Source: GCA-003244245 sp050699875 (GTDB taxonomy: Bacteria > Actinomycetota > Actinomycetes > Mycobacteriales > Pseudonocardiaceae). Taken from it: a stretch of 64,000 bases of DNA. Below the pieces are notes generated by a model that had not been told where the DNA came from, did no database searches, and saw only the letters and a program-made list of their open reading frames with translations. Position 1 is the stretch's first letter. Each line of letters starts with the position of its first letter. Below are positions 1 to 7,401 of this stretch, piece by piece. The DNA is taken from NCBI GenBank assembly GCA_050699875.1, contig JBOHFX010000003.1:61505-125504 (forward strand). The letters run 5' to 3'. The translations under genes and the position numbers were made by a program.

Positions 1-722
1 CGCAACTGTCCGAAGTGAAAGACGCTGGCGGCGAGCACTGCATCGGCGCCGGCGACCACCGCGGGCGGGAAGTGCGCCACCTCACCCGCTCCCCCGCTGG
101 CGATCACCGGGACCGTGACGACCTTTCGCACAGCGGAGATCATCTCGAGGTCGAAACCTGCCTTGGTACCGTCGGCATCCATCGAGTTGAGCAGGATCTC
201 CCCGACGCCGAGCTCCTGCCCGCGGGCCGCCCACTGCACGGCATCGATCCCCGTGCCGCGCCGCCCGCCGTGGGTGGTCACCTCGAAGCCCGACGGGGTT
301 GGTGGCTCGCCGGATGGCACCCGCCGGGCGTCCACTGAGAGCACGATGCACTGCGCGCCGAAGTGGCGGCTGGCCTCGCCCAGCAGCGCGGGGCGGGCCA
401 CCGCGGCGGTGTTGATGCTGACCTTGTCCGCGCCGGCCCGCAGCAGGCGGTTCACGTCGGAAACCTCGCGGATCCCACCGCCGACGGTGAGTGGGATGAA
501 CACACATTCCGCCGTCCGGCGAACCACCTCATAGGTCGTCTCCCGGTCCGCCGAGGACGCGGTGACATCCAAGAAGGTCAGCTCGTCGGCGCCCTGCGCG
601 TCATAGGCGGTGGCCAGCTCGACCGGATCGCCGGCGTCCCGCAGCGCAGTGAAATTGACCCCTTTGACCACCCGCCCGGCGTCGACGTCCAGGCAGGGAA
701 TCACGCGCACGGCAACCGGCAT
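1..722 (-). CDS. hisF: Imidazole glycerol phosphate synthase cyclase subunit HisF (3' end cut by window)
   Basis: Cyclase half of the HisF-HisH complex. It takes PRFAR and ammonia from HisH to imidazole glycerol phosphate and AICAR in cytoplasmic histidine synthesis. The minus-strand reading begins MPVAVRVIPCLDVDAGRVVK, the canonical HisF opening with the catalytic Asp of CLDVD. It continues with the TVGGGIR phosphate-binding loop, the DGTKAGFD segment and VIASGGAG. About 240 codons are present and the family is about 255 residues long, so only the last roughly 15 residues lie off the left edge. The ATG at 722 matches the family N-terminus. It lies downstream of hisA in the same direction but 217 nt away, so tight co-translation with hisA is unlikely. 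Confidence 0.96.
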   Translation of the reverse strand, partial: MPVAVRVIPCLDVDAGRVVKGVNFTALRDAGDPVELATAYDAQGADELTFLDVTASSADRETTYEVVRRTAECVFIPLTVGGGIREVSDVNRLLRAGADKVSINTAAVARPALLGEASRHFGAQCIVLSVDARRVPSGEPPTPSGFEVTTHGGRRGTGIDAVQWAARGQELGVGEILLNSMDADGTKAGFDLEMISAVRKVVTVPVIASGGAGEVAHFPPAVVAGADAVLAASVFHFGQL

Positions 723-845
723 CCACTCAGCCTAAGCAGTCGGCGCCGGAAGTCCGTGGGGGGCGATATCGGTAGGTCGAGTCTGTAGGGGCTCGGGGGG
801 TGGTGTGTCATGGACAGGGTGCCGGTGCAGTCGCGTGCATCTTGA

Positions 846-896
846 GGGTTGCCTGCGCGGGCGGGTGTGTCGTGCACGTCGCTGCCCAGGCAACCC
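846..896. other. Perfect 10-bp inverted repeat in the hisA-hisF gap
   Basis: The arms GGGTTGCCTG (846-855) and CAGGCAACCC (887-896) are perfect reverse complements separated by 31 nt. The repeat sits in the 217-nt gap between hisA and hisF. No run of T follows, so it could be an mRNA processing or attenuation hairpin, or a protein site, rather than a classical terminator. Function is unknown. Confidence 0.4.
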
Positions 897-939
897 CCGA
901 CGGACTTCGGGCACTGACCACTGAGCCGAAGTCACGCGG

Positions 940-1671
940 TCAGCGGGCAGCGGCCAACGCGTCGGTAAGGGTGAGCGCCCCGGTGTAGAGCGCTTTACCG
1001 ATGATCGCGCCCTCCACGCCGTCCGGAGCCAGGGCAGCCAGCACGGCCACGTCTGCAGCCCCTGAAACTCCACCGGAAGCGATCACCGGAGCTTCCGTTC
1101 GTGCGCACACCGCACGCAGCAGATCCAGGTTCGGTCCGCGCAGCGTGCCGTCCTTGGTGACATCGGTGACCACGTAGCGCGGGCAGCCGTCGCTGTCCAG
1201 GCGTTCCAGAACATCCCAGAGGTTCCCCCCAGACGCGGTCCAACCGCGCGCAGCCAGGATGTGCTGCCCGTCGACGATCCGGACGTCAAGCCCCACCGCG
1301 ATCCGCTCGCCGTGCTCAGCGATCACCTTGCGGCACCAGACCGGGTTCTCCACTGCCGCAGTCCCGAGGTTCACTCGGGCACATCCGGTAGCCAGCGCGC
1401 GTTGCAGCGACGCGTCGTCCCGGATCCCGCCGGAGAGCTCGACCGCGATGTTCAGCCTGCCGACGACCTCAGCCAGCAGGCCGGCGTTGGAGCCCCGACC
1501 GAACGCCGCATCCAGGTCGACCAGGTGGATCCACTCGGCTCCGTCGGCCTGCCAGGCCAGTGCGGATTCCACCGGGTCGCCGTAACACGTCTCCGTGCCG
1601 GCTTCACCCTGAGTGAGGCGAACGGTCCGACCGCCGGCGACGTCCACGGCGGGCAGCAGCACGAAACTCAC
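940..1671 (-). CDS. hisA: ProFAR isomerase HisA/PriA
   Basis: A TIM-barrel isomerase converting ProFAR to PRFAR in histidine synthesis. In actinobacteria lacking trpF the same enzyme (PriA) also isomerises phosphoribosyl-anthranilate. The protein has the LLPAVDVAGG start of the barrel, with its catalytic Asp, then VELSGGIRDD, VTDVTKDGTLRGPN with the second catalytic Asp, and VIASGGVSG. The GTG at 1671 gives an N-terminus that aligns with mycobacterial PriA. An in-frame GTG at 1680 and longer starts up to 1716 are possible but add non-homologous residues. The gene has the same orientation as hisH but is separated from it by a 1-kb stretch carrying a broken plus-strand gene. Whether it is truly bifunctional cannot be decided here, since no trp genes are in the window. 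Confidence 0.94.
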   Translation of the reverse strand: MSFVLLPAVDVAGGRTVRLTQGEAGTETCYGDPVESALAWQADGAEWIHLVDLDAAFGRGSNAGLLAEVVGRLNIAVELSGGIRDDASLQRALATGCARVNLGTAAVENPVWCRKVIAEHGERIAVGLDVRIVDGQHILAARGWTASGGNLWDVLERLDSDGCPRYVVTDVTKDGTLRGPNLDLLRAVCARTEAPVIASGGVSGAADVAVLAALAPDGVEGAIIGKALYTGALTLTDALAAAR

Positions 1672-2101
1672 CAGGGGCACCCTAGTGCAGCACCACCGTT
1701 GGTGCTCTGTGTGCACGGCGGCGGCAGAGTTGCGGTGACAGACTCGGTGACATCTAGTCTACAGTGGACGGTCTTGGAGCACAGGCTTTCCGCTCACAAG
1801 GCGGTCGCGCGGTCCACGGCTGGCCGTCTGCGGCCGGTCAGGCGCCGTCTCCACCGGTGATGCGATGACTGTCAATCTTTGTCTGGTCCGGTGAGGACTT
1901 TCTGCACGGTTTCCAGCCGGGCCGAGATGGCCCGGACGCGCCCGCCACTTGCTCCGGCTTGCGCTCGCTCCCGATCCGCTCCGCGAGCGCGCCGGGCGGC
2001 TGGCGGGACACGGGTTTTTGGTTGTGCCGTGGTTGCGTCCGGGAGAGGGAGGCGCGAATTGTGCGGAGCCGGGGCCCACTTCCTCTCCGAACCCTGCACC
2101 G
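1672..2101. other. Gene-poor stretch upstream of hisA
   Basis: No convincing gene is visible here. Open frames on both strands are Arg/Pro/Ala-rich and look like high-GC chance frames. The part nearest the lectin-like remnant (about 2060-2101) reads in the remnant's frame as a Pro/Thr/Ser linker, so the broken gene may once have begun further upstream. One copy of a 30-bp dispersed repeat lies at 2035-2064. Confidence 0.5.
2035..2064 (+). repeat. 30-bp dispersed repeat, copy 1
   Basis: This segment starts GCGTCCGGGAGAG and ends ATTGTGC. It matches 39411-39440 at 26 of 30 positions on the same strand. Both copies lie in non-coding DNA beside damaged or accessory genes. Its origin is unknown; a fragment of a mobile or repeated gene is possible. 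Confidence 0.45.
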
Positions 2102-2503
2102 ATGACACCAGCTCCGACTACACCCCAGACCGAGCAGCTGCGCGTCCCGGCTACCCAGAAATGGATACCCACCGAGATTCGGCGACGCGCGGAGAACATC
2201 TTAAGATCACTGCCCGGGGCGAGGTGCGCCCTGATATCGAGACGCGCGATCCACCGGTGGGGCCAGAGGGCCCGCAACCCAGTAAATCCGGACTTCAACG
2301 TCCTGGACGGCGAAAAGCAACACGCCGCCCTTATCGGCCGGATCGACGGCGTGGATAGGGATACTGGCGAGCCATTCTTTATCGGACCGAAGTGTTGCGA
2401 CGAACCCGTGGATCGCAGCGGCGTGCTGGTTCTGGGCGTGAACGACACCGGCGTCGACAACAACAGCGGCGAGTTCCTCGTTAACGTGGTGGTGACGCCG
2501 TGA
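2102..2503 (+). pseudogene. Frameshifted LecA/PA-IL-like lectin domain protein
   Basis: Three consecutive pieces in two frames give one coherent sugar-binding-type domain. First comes a Thr/Pro linker leading into LRVPATQKW (about 2102-2180). Then, one base back in phase, come the pieces EHLKITARGEVRPD and DPPVGPEGP (about 2190-2275). Finally, back in the first phase, come NPVNPDFNVLDG, HAALIGRI, LVLGVNDTG and NNSGEF, ending at the stop at 2503. The final pieces correspond to the PA-IL pattern in which a GALIGR-type strand and a LGVND...DNSGxF calcium/sugar loop close the domain. The family is usually secreted or membrane-anchored, and here no signal peptide or anchor is readable in phase. 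Two compensating single-base shifts mean the gene is either a pseudogene or mis-sequenced. It interrupts the spacing between hisH and hisA on the opposite strand. Confidence 0.62.
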
Positions 2504-2678
2504 CCGTCACACCGGGACGGTCAGCAGGTCCCCACCATGTAGCAACCGTGTAGCAACGACCCGGCACCAACAACAGACGGCCCACATCACATCCGAAGCC
2601 GCCAGTACTGGTGATGCAAGGCAAGGCTGGGGGATCTGAAATCTTCTGACTCCTTCGACGAATTCCGCATTCACCGCA

Positions 2679-3308
2679 CTATAGTGTTTCGATCCAGTTG
2701 CGTAGTAAGTAGGCGCCGGCGTCGCCGGACTTCTCGGGGTGGAATTGAGTCGCCCACAGCGGTCCGTTCTCTACGGCGGCGACGAACGGCTCGCCGTGCT
2801 CGGCCCAGGTGACCAGCGGCGCCACCAGCGGCTCTGAGGTCTCCAGCTCCCAGCGGCAGGCGGCGTAGGAGTGCACGAAGTAGAAACGGGCGTCGGGGTC
2901 GAGGCCAGCGAACAGCCGGGAGCCTGCCGGTGGCGCTACCGTGTTCCACCCCATGTGCGGCAACACGTCGGCCTTCAACAGCTCCACGGTCCCGGGCCAC
3001 TGATCGCACCCGTCGGTCTGCACCCCATGCTCGACGCCGCGGCTGAACAACACCTGCATTCCCACGCAGATCCCGAGCACCGGACGACCTCCGGCCAGCC
3101 GGCGCCCGATGATTCGGTCACCGCGCACCGCGCACAGCCCGGCCATGCAGGCGGCGAAGGCCCCGACTCCAGGCACCACCAGACCGTCAGCGCTCAGCGC
3201 GGCATCGACGTCGGCCGTCACTGTCACGTTCGCGCCGGCCCGGTGCAGCGCCCGCTCAGCGGAGCGCAAGTTGCCCGACCCATAGTCCAGCACGACGACG
3301 TCGGTCAC
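2679..3308 (-). CDS. hisH: Imidazole glycerol phosphate synthase glutaminase subunit HisH
   Basis: A class I glutamine amidotransferase that releases ammonia from glutamine and channels it to HisF. It is 209 residues long, normal for the family. Visible features are the DYGSGNLRS N-terminus, the PGVGAF oxyanion-region motif, the nucleophile Cys in GICVGMQ, and the His-Glu pair of QFHPEKSG near the C-terminus. The conserved NPHMGWN-type stretch appears as LPHMGWNTV. The ATG start fits the family N-terminus. It is on the minus strand between a plus-strand unknown gene and the lectin remnant, so here it is detached from both hisB and hisA. Confidence 0.96.
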   Translation of the reverse strand: MTDVVVLDYGSGNLRSAERALHRAGANVTVTADVDAALSADGLVVPGVGAFAACMAGLCAVRGDRIIGRRLAGGRPVLGICVGMQVLFSRGVEHGVQTDGCDQWPGTVELLKADVLPHMGWNTVAPPAGSRLFAGLDPDARFYFVHSYAACRWELETSEPLVAPLVTWAEHGEPFVAAVENGPLWATQFHPEKSGDAGAYLLRNWIETL

Positions 3309-3402
3309 GCTGCCAGCCTTCCAGACCTGGCTTACCCGAGACAGGTCGCAGCAATTGGGCCCCAGACTATCTTCAGAACGCTGTCGAGACCGGGAGGCGA
3401 CT

Positions 3403-3930
3403 ATGGACAGCGCATTCGGGCCGCGTGCGGAGGATCTACTGCGGCACCTGGCCGATCTCGCGACGCGCAGTTACGAGACCGCAAGGTCCTGGCCGGACCG
3501 GGTGGCTGTGTTCCGCCGCGCGGTGCAGTTGCTCGACCCGGTGGTCCGTGGCGTCTTCACCGAGGCTGACGCGACGTTCCTGGAAGGTACCGGTGATATC
3601 AGCCGACGTAGCGCCGAGCAGGACGACGGAAGCGTGGCTGAACACTGGGAACTTTCTTGGCCTCGGCAGCGTGAGTCCACCTCGCGGGATGGCGGGCCAG
3701 TCGCGCCCGTTCAGGTGATCGCCTGGTTCCGGCGCAGCTTCAACCACGCCCATATGCGCGGCTCGACCGCTGGTGATTGGCCACTGCAAGTGACCACCGT
3801 CGATGATGCCGCGCGGCAGGAACCGATCGTGCGCGCCATCGTCGAGGCGGAGCTGCACCAGCGGATCTACGAAGGGAGGTACCCGGTGATGCCCGTCGCA
3901 GTGCGCAAGTACGGCCTCCCACCCGGCTGA
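3403..3930 (+). CDS. Conserved hypothetical protein, 175 aa
   Basis: I do not recognise a named family. The protein is soluble, without signal peptide or membrane segments, and rich in acidic and aromatic residues (for example VIAWFRRSFNHAHMRGS near the middle). It ends in a VRKYGLPPG tail. The ATG at 3403 is chosen because a GGGAGG ribosome site sits just upstream at 3392-3397; a longer frame to 3355 adds 16 unlikely residues. It lies divergent from hisH and convergent with the flavoprotein gene, so it is its own transcription unit inserted among the histidine genes. Codon use is normal for the window, so it is probably a real gene. Confidence 0.7.
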   Translation: MDSAFGPRAEDLLRHLADLATRSYETARSWPDRVAVFRRAVQLLDPVVRGVFTEADATFLEGTGDISRRSAEQDDGSVAEHWELSWPRQRESTSRDGGPVAPVQVIAWFRRSFNHAHMRGSTAGDWPLQVTTVDDAARQEPIVRAIVEAELHQRIYEGRYPVMPVAVRKYGLPPG

Positions 3931-3984
3931 ACCCGCCGCTAGGTGAGTATGTCCCGAGTTCCGTGGAACTTCCGTCCATCCTCC

Positions 3985-5343
3985 TCAGACGGCCGCTGCA
4001 GCCTTTCGTGCGGCTACCAGCACGGGATCCCAGACTGGGGAGAACGGTGGCGCGTATCCGAGATCCAGGTTGGTCATGTCCTCGACGGTCATCTCATTCC
4101 ATAACGCGACGGCGCACACATCGACTCGCTTACCCGAGCCGTTCCGGCCAACCAGCTGCGCGCCGAGCAGCCGCCCGGTACCGTGCTCGGCGATCATCTT
4201 GATGGTGATCGGGGTGGTCCCCGGCATGTAGCCGGCCCGGGTGGTGGACTGCACCGTCACGCTGATCGGTTTGAATCCCGCGGCCCGCGCCTCGACCTCC
4301 AGCAGTCCGGTCCGACCAACCTCAAGGTCACAGACCTTGCTCACCGCCGTACCGACAATGCCGGGAAATGTCGCGTAGCCGCCACCCAGGTTCGTGCCGA
4401 TCACCCGGCCGTGCTTGTTGGCGTGGGTGCCCAACGCCACGTACATCCGACACAGCGAGACCCGATGCAGCACCTCGACACAGTCCCCGCCGGCCCACAC
4501 CCCGTCATGCCCGAGCACTCTCATCTGCCGATCGGTGAGTATGCCGCCGTACTCGCCCAGCGGGAGCCCGGCCGCCCGGGCCAACTCGGTGGCCGGCCGC
4601 ACGCCCAGCCCGAGCACGACGATGTCCGCCGGCAGCGCTGAACCCTCGGTGCCCACTGCTGATATCCGGCCGTCGGGACCAGTCTCGAACCCGGTGACCG
4701 GGGTGCCGGTGAGCACCGTGATCCCCATTTTCTGCATCGCCTCGCGTACCAGGGCGCCCATGTCCGGGTCGAGGGTGGTCATCGGCTCGGGTGCCTGGTC
4801 CACCACCGTGACCGCCAGGCCCCGGCGGACCAGCGCCTCGGCCATCTCGATCCCGATGTAGCCGCCGCCAACCACAACGGCCCGGCGCGGTGAACCAGTC
4901 AGCCCGGCCAGCACAGCTGCGCCGTCGTCCAAGGTTTGCACGCCATAGACGCCGGGTGCGTCCACCCCGGGCAAGTCCGGACGTATCGATACCGCGCCGG
5001 TGGCCAGCACCAGATCATCGAAACCGACGCGATAGGTCGCGCCACCGTCACACTCGACGGCGGTCACTGTGCGGGCATCCACGTCGATAGCGGTGACTTC
5101 GGTGCCAACTCGCAGGTCGATGCCATTGGCTCGATGGTCGGCTGCACTGCGTGCGATCAGCGCATCTGGGCTGGCGACATCACCCGCCACCCAGTACGGG
5201 ATGCCGCAGGCCGAGTAGGACACGTGATGGCCGCGTTCGAAGACCACCACCTCCAGTGCATCCCGGCCCGTGCGCCGAAGCGCCTGCGAGGCAGCGCTCA
5301 TCCCGGTCGCGTCGGCGCCGACGACCACCACGCGCTTGGTCAT
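3985..5343 (-). CDS. FAD/NAD(P)-dependent pyridine nucleotide-disulfide oxidoreductase, CoA-disulfide reductase / NADH oxidase type
   Basis: A 452-residue two-dinucleotide-binding-domain flavoprotein. The FAD-binding start reads KRVVVVGADATGMSAA, with an acidic strand end (VVFERG). The single catalytic Cys lies in the SYSACGIPY motif, which distinguishes CoA-disulfide reductases and NADH oxidases from the CxxxxC enzymes. The NAD(P) fold is VVVGGGYIGIEMAEAL, the second FAD motif is GVWAGGDCVEV, and a dimerisation domain closes the protein. Substrate is inferred: a low-molecular-weight disulfide, persulfide or oxygen. The ATG at 5343 starts just before the Rossmann strand, and a GTG at 5367 is the alternative. 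Its position between hisB and hisH is not explained by histidine synthesis. Confidence 0.85.
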   Translation of the reverse strand: MTKRVVVVGADATGMSAASQALRRTGRDALEVVVFERGHHVSYSACGIPYWVAGDVASPDALIARSAADHRANGIDLRVGTEVTAIDVDARTVTAVECDGGATYRVGFDDLVLATGAVSIRPDLPGVDAPGVYGVQTLDDGAAVLAGLTGSPRRAVVVGGGYIGIEMAEALVRRGLAVTVVDQAPEPMTTLDPDMGALVREAMQKMGITVLTGTPVTGFETGPDGRISAVGTEGSALPADIVVLGLGVRPATELARAAGLPLGEYGGILTDRQMRVLGHDGVWAGGDCVEVLHRVSLCRMYVALGTHANKHGRVIGTNLGGGYATFPGIVGTAVSKVCDLEVGRTGLLEVEARAAGFKPISVTVQSTTRAGYMPGTTPITIKMIAEHGTGRLLGAQLVGRNGSGKRVDVCAVALWNEMTVEDMTNLDLGYAPPFSPVWDPVLVAARKAAAAV

Positions 5344-5544
5344 GCCGGCTGCAACGGGTTGAACCACGAACGCCGCTGCGCCGCCATGTCAGCGGGGCTC
5401 AGGGTGGTCCTCACGCATCGCAGCATAGCTAGCCTGATGGCTGTGAAACGTAGCTGAACTTGGGCGCGTTCTGGGGACGGATTGCCGTAATTCGGGGATC
5501 GATAGCCGCGTTTCGCCGGACTGCACGTTGAGGGACGGCACGGG

Positions 5545-5681
5545 TCACAGCAGCCAGGTGATCCCACCGGCGGTGGCCAGTGCGGTGCCTATCCCGAGGG
5601 TCACGGCCAGCGGCCGCGCCAGGTTGAGACCACGCCGCCGAGCAGGAAACCGGCCAACGCCAGCAGCCCGACACCGATCAC
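5545..5681 (-). pseudogene. Small two-TM membrane protein downstream of hisB, apparently frameshifted
   Basis: A GTG at 5681 overlaps the hisB stop (GTGA) and opens a hydrophobic peptide, IGVGLLALAGFLLGGVV, that ends at a stop at 5601. The neighbouring phase continues with a second hydrophobic helix, PLAVTLGIGTALATAGG, ending at a stop at 5545. Together they look like the short two-helix membrane protein often found after hisB in actinobacteria, with one base missing around 5610-5640. The total of 137 nt is one short of a multiple of three. Either a real frameshift mutation or a sequencing indel explains it. Role unknown. Confidence 0.5.
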
Positions 5682-6277
5682 AGAACGCCCTTGGTGGAGG
5701 GCACCCCGCAGGTGCGCGAATCGAACTCCACCGCGGCGCGCAGCGCCCGCGCCAGCGCCTTGTACTGGGCCTCGGTGACATGGTGCGGGTCGCGGCCGTG
5801 CAACACCCGGATGTGCATGGCCACCTGCGCGTGGAAGGCCAGCGTCTCGAAGACGTGCCGGTTGAGCACCGTGGGGTAGTTTCCCCCCACCACGAAACCG
5901 TCGAGCACTTCAGGTTCGCCGCTGTGCACGCAGTACGGGCGCCCCGACACGTCCACCGCAGCGTGGGCCAAGGTCTCGTCCATCGGCACCCAGGCGTCCC
6001 CGAAGCGCCGGATGCCGACCTTGTCGCCCAGCGCTTCGCGCAACGCCTGCCCGAGCACGATGGCGACGTCCTCGACGGTGTGGTGCGCATCGGTATCCAC
6101 GTCGCCGGTAGCCCGAACAACCAGGTCGAACATTGCATGCTTAGCCAGCGAGGTGAGCATGTGGTCGAAGAACGCGATGCCGGTGTTCACCTCGGCGGTC
6201 CCAGTGCCGTCGAGATCAAGTTCGACCAGCACCGATGACTCCTTGGTCACCCGCTCGACCCGGGCCGTACGGCTCAT
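5678..6277 (-). CDS. hisB: Imidazoleglycerol-phosphate dehydratase HisB
   Basis: Dehydrates imidazole glycerol phosphate to imidazole acetol phosphate. The protein is monofunctional, 199 residues, with no histidinol-phosphatase domain. The two manganese-binding His-rich motifs of the family are present: FFDHMLTSLAKH followed by DAHHTVEDVAI in the first repeat, and FHAQVAMHIRVLHGRDPHHVTEAQYKAL in the second region. It ends in the conserved S-K-G-x-L tail (PSTKGVL). It overlaps hisC by four bases (ATGA) upstream and the small membrane reading frame downstream, which indicates translational coupling within hisDCB. Confidence 0.97.
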   Translation of the reverse strand: MSRTARVERVTKESSVLVELDLDGTGTAEVNTGIAFFDHMLTSLAKHAMFDLVVRATGDVDTDAHHTVEDVAIVLGQALREALGDKVGIRRFGDAWVPMDETLAHAAVDVSGRPYCVHSGEPEVLDGFVVGGNYPTVLNRHVFETLAFHAQVAMHIRVLHGRDPHHVTEAQYKALARALRAAVEFDSRTCGVPSTKGVL

Positions 6278-7401
6278 GGCGCCTCCTCCGCTAGGACTGC
6301 CGCGCTCGCAGCCAGGAACGCGTCGTTCTCCGCAGGGGTCCCCACGGTGACCCGCAGGTGACCCGCGATCCCCACGTCACGGATCAGCACACCGTGATCC
6401 AGGTAGCGCCGCCACGCGGCCGGTGCATCGGCGAACCGCCCGAACAACACGAAGTTGGCGTCGGACGGCACCACCTGGCTACCCAGGTCGTGCAACGCTG
6501 CGGCCACCCGCTCCCGCTCCCGCACCAACACCGCCACAGACTCCAGCGTGGACGATCCGTGACGCAGCGCGGCGCGGGCGGCCGCTTGAGTGAGCGTGGA
6601 GAGGTGGTAGGGCAGCCGTACCAGCGCCAGGGCTTCCACCACGGCGGGCGCGGCGGCGAGGTAACCCAGCCGCCCGCCCGCGAAGGCGAACGCCTTGCTC
6701 ATCGTCCGGCAGACCACCAGCCGGCCGGCGAATTCGTCGAGCAGCCCGATCGCGCTCGGACGGCTGCAGAACTCCCCGTAGGCCTCGTCGACCACCACGA
6801 TGCCTGGCGCGGCAGCCAACACTGAAGTTAAGTCGGCAGCCGGGATTGCCTGTCCGGTGGGGTTGTTGGGGCTCGTCACGAACAACACATCGGGCTGGTG
6901 CGCCTCGATGGCCGCCACCGCGCCTGCCGGGTCCATCGAGAAGTCCGCTCGCCGCGGCGCCGGAATCCACTGGGTATGGGTACCTGCGGAGATGATCGGA
7001 TGCATCGAGTAGGACGGGGTGAATCCCAGCGCGCTTCGCCCGGGCCCCCCGAACGCCTGCAACAGCTGCTGGATGATCTCGTTGGATCCGTTGGCCGCCC
7101 ACAGGTTGGCCGCAGCCAGCGGCACGCCGGTGCGCCCGGTGAGGTAACCGGCCAGGGCGGTGCGCAGCGCGACGGCGTTGCGGTCGGGGTAGCGGTGCAG
7201 GTGTTGAGCCGCCTGCTGCACTGCAGCGGTGACGTCGGCGACCAGTTCGGGCGGCGGGGGGTAGGGATTCTCGTTGGTGTTCAGCCGCACCGCGACGTCC
7301 AGCTGTGGGGCGCCGTAGGGACTGTGGCCCCGCAGGTCCTCGCGTAGCGGCAGGTCGGCAAGCGTCACGCCGCATCCCACCGCGGCCGCCATCGCGGTCA
7401 C
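6274..7401 (-). CDS. hisC: Histidinol-phosphate aminotransferase HisC
   Basis: A PLP-dependent class I/II aminotransferase of 375 residues that makes histidinol phosphate from imidazole acetol phosphate and glutamate. Visible motifs are the substrate-arm LNTNENPYPPP, the cofactor-contact ANGSNE, the SPNNPTG loop, VVDEAYGEF with the pyridine-contacting Asp, and TMSKAFAFAGGRLGY with the Schiff-base Lys. It overlaps hisD upstream and hisB downstream by four bases each, so it is the middle cistron of a coupled operon. Confidence 0.97.
   Translation of the reverse strand: MTAMAAAVGCGVTLADLPLREDLRGHSPYGAPQLDVAVRLNTNENPYPPPPELVADVTAAVQQAAQHLHRYPDRNAVALRTALAGYLTGRTGVPLAAANLWAANGSNEIIQQLLQAFGGPGRSALGFTPSYSMHPIISAGTHTQWIPAPRRADFSMDPAGAVAAIEAHQPDVLFVTSPNNPTGQAIPAADLTSVLAAAPGIVVVDEAYGEFCSRPSAIGLLDEFAGRLVVCRTMSKAFAFAGGRLGYLAAAPAVVEALALVRLPYHLSTLTQAAARAALRHGSSTLESVAVLVRERERVAAALHDLGSQVVPSDANFVLFGRFADAPAAWRRYLDHGVLIRDVGIAGHLRVTVGTPAENDAFLAASAAVLAEEAP

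Noticed and set aside
1872..2108. 78-codon minus-strand frame antisense to the start of the lectin remnant
   Set aside because: Arg/Ala/Pro-rich composition without homology; it covers the dispersed repeat and looks like a chance frame.
5545..5681. Programmed -1 frameshifting as the explanation for the split small gene
   Set aside because: No convincing slippery heptamer with a downstream structure was seen; an indel is simpler.
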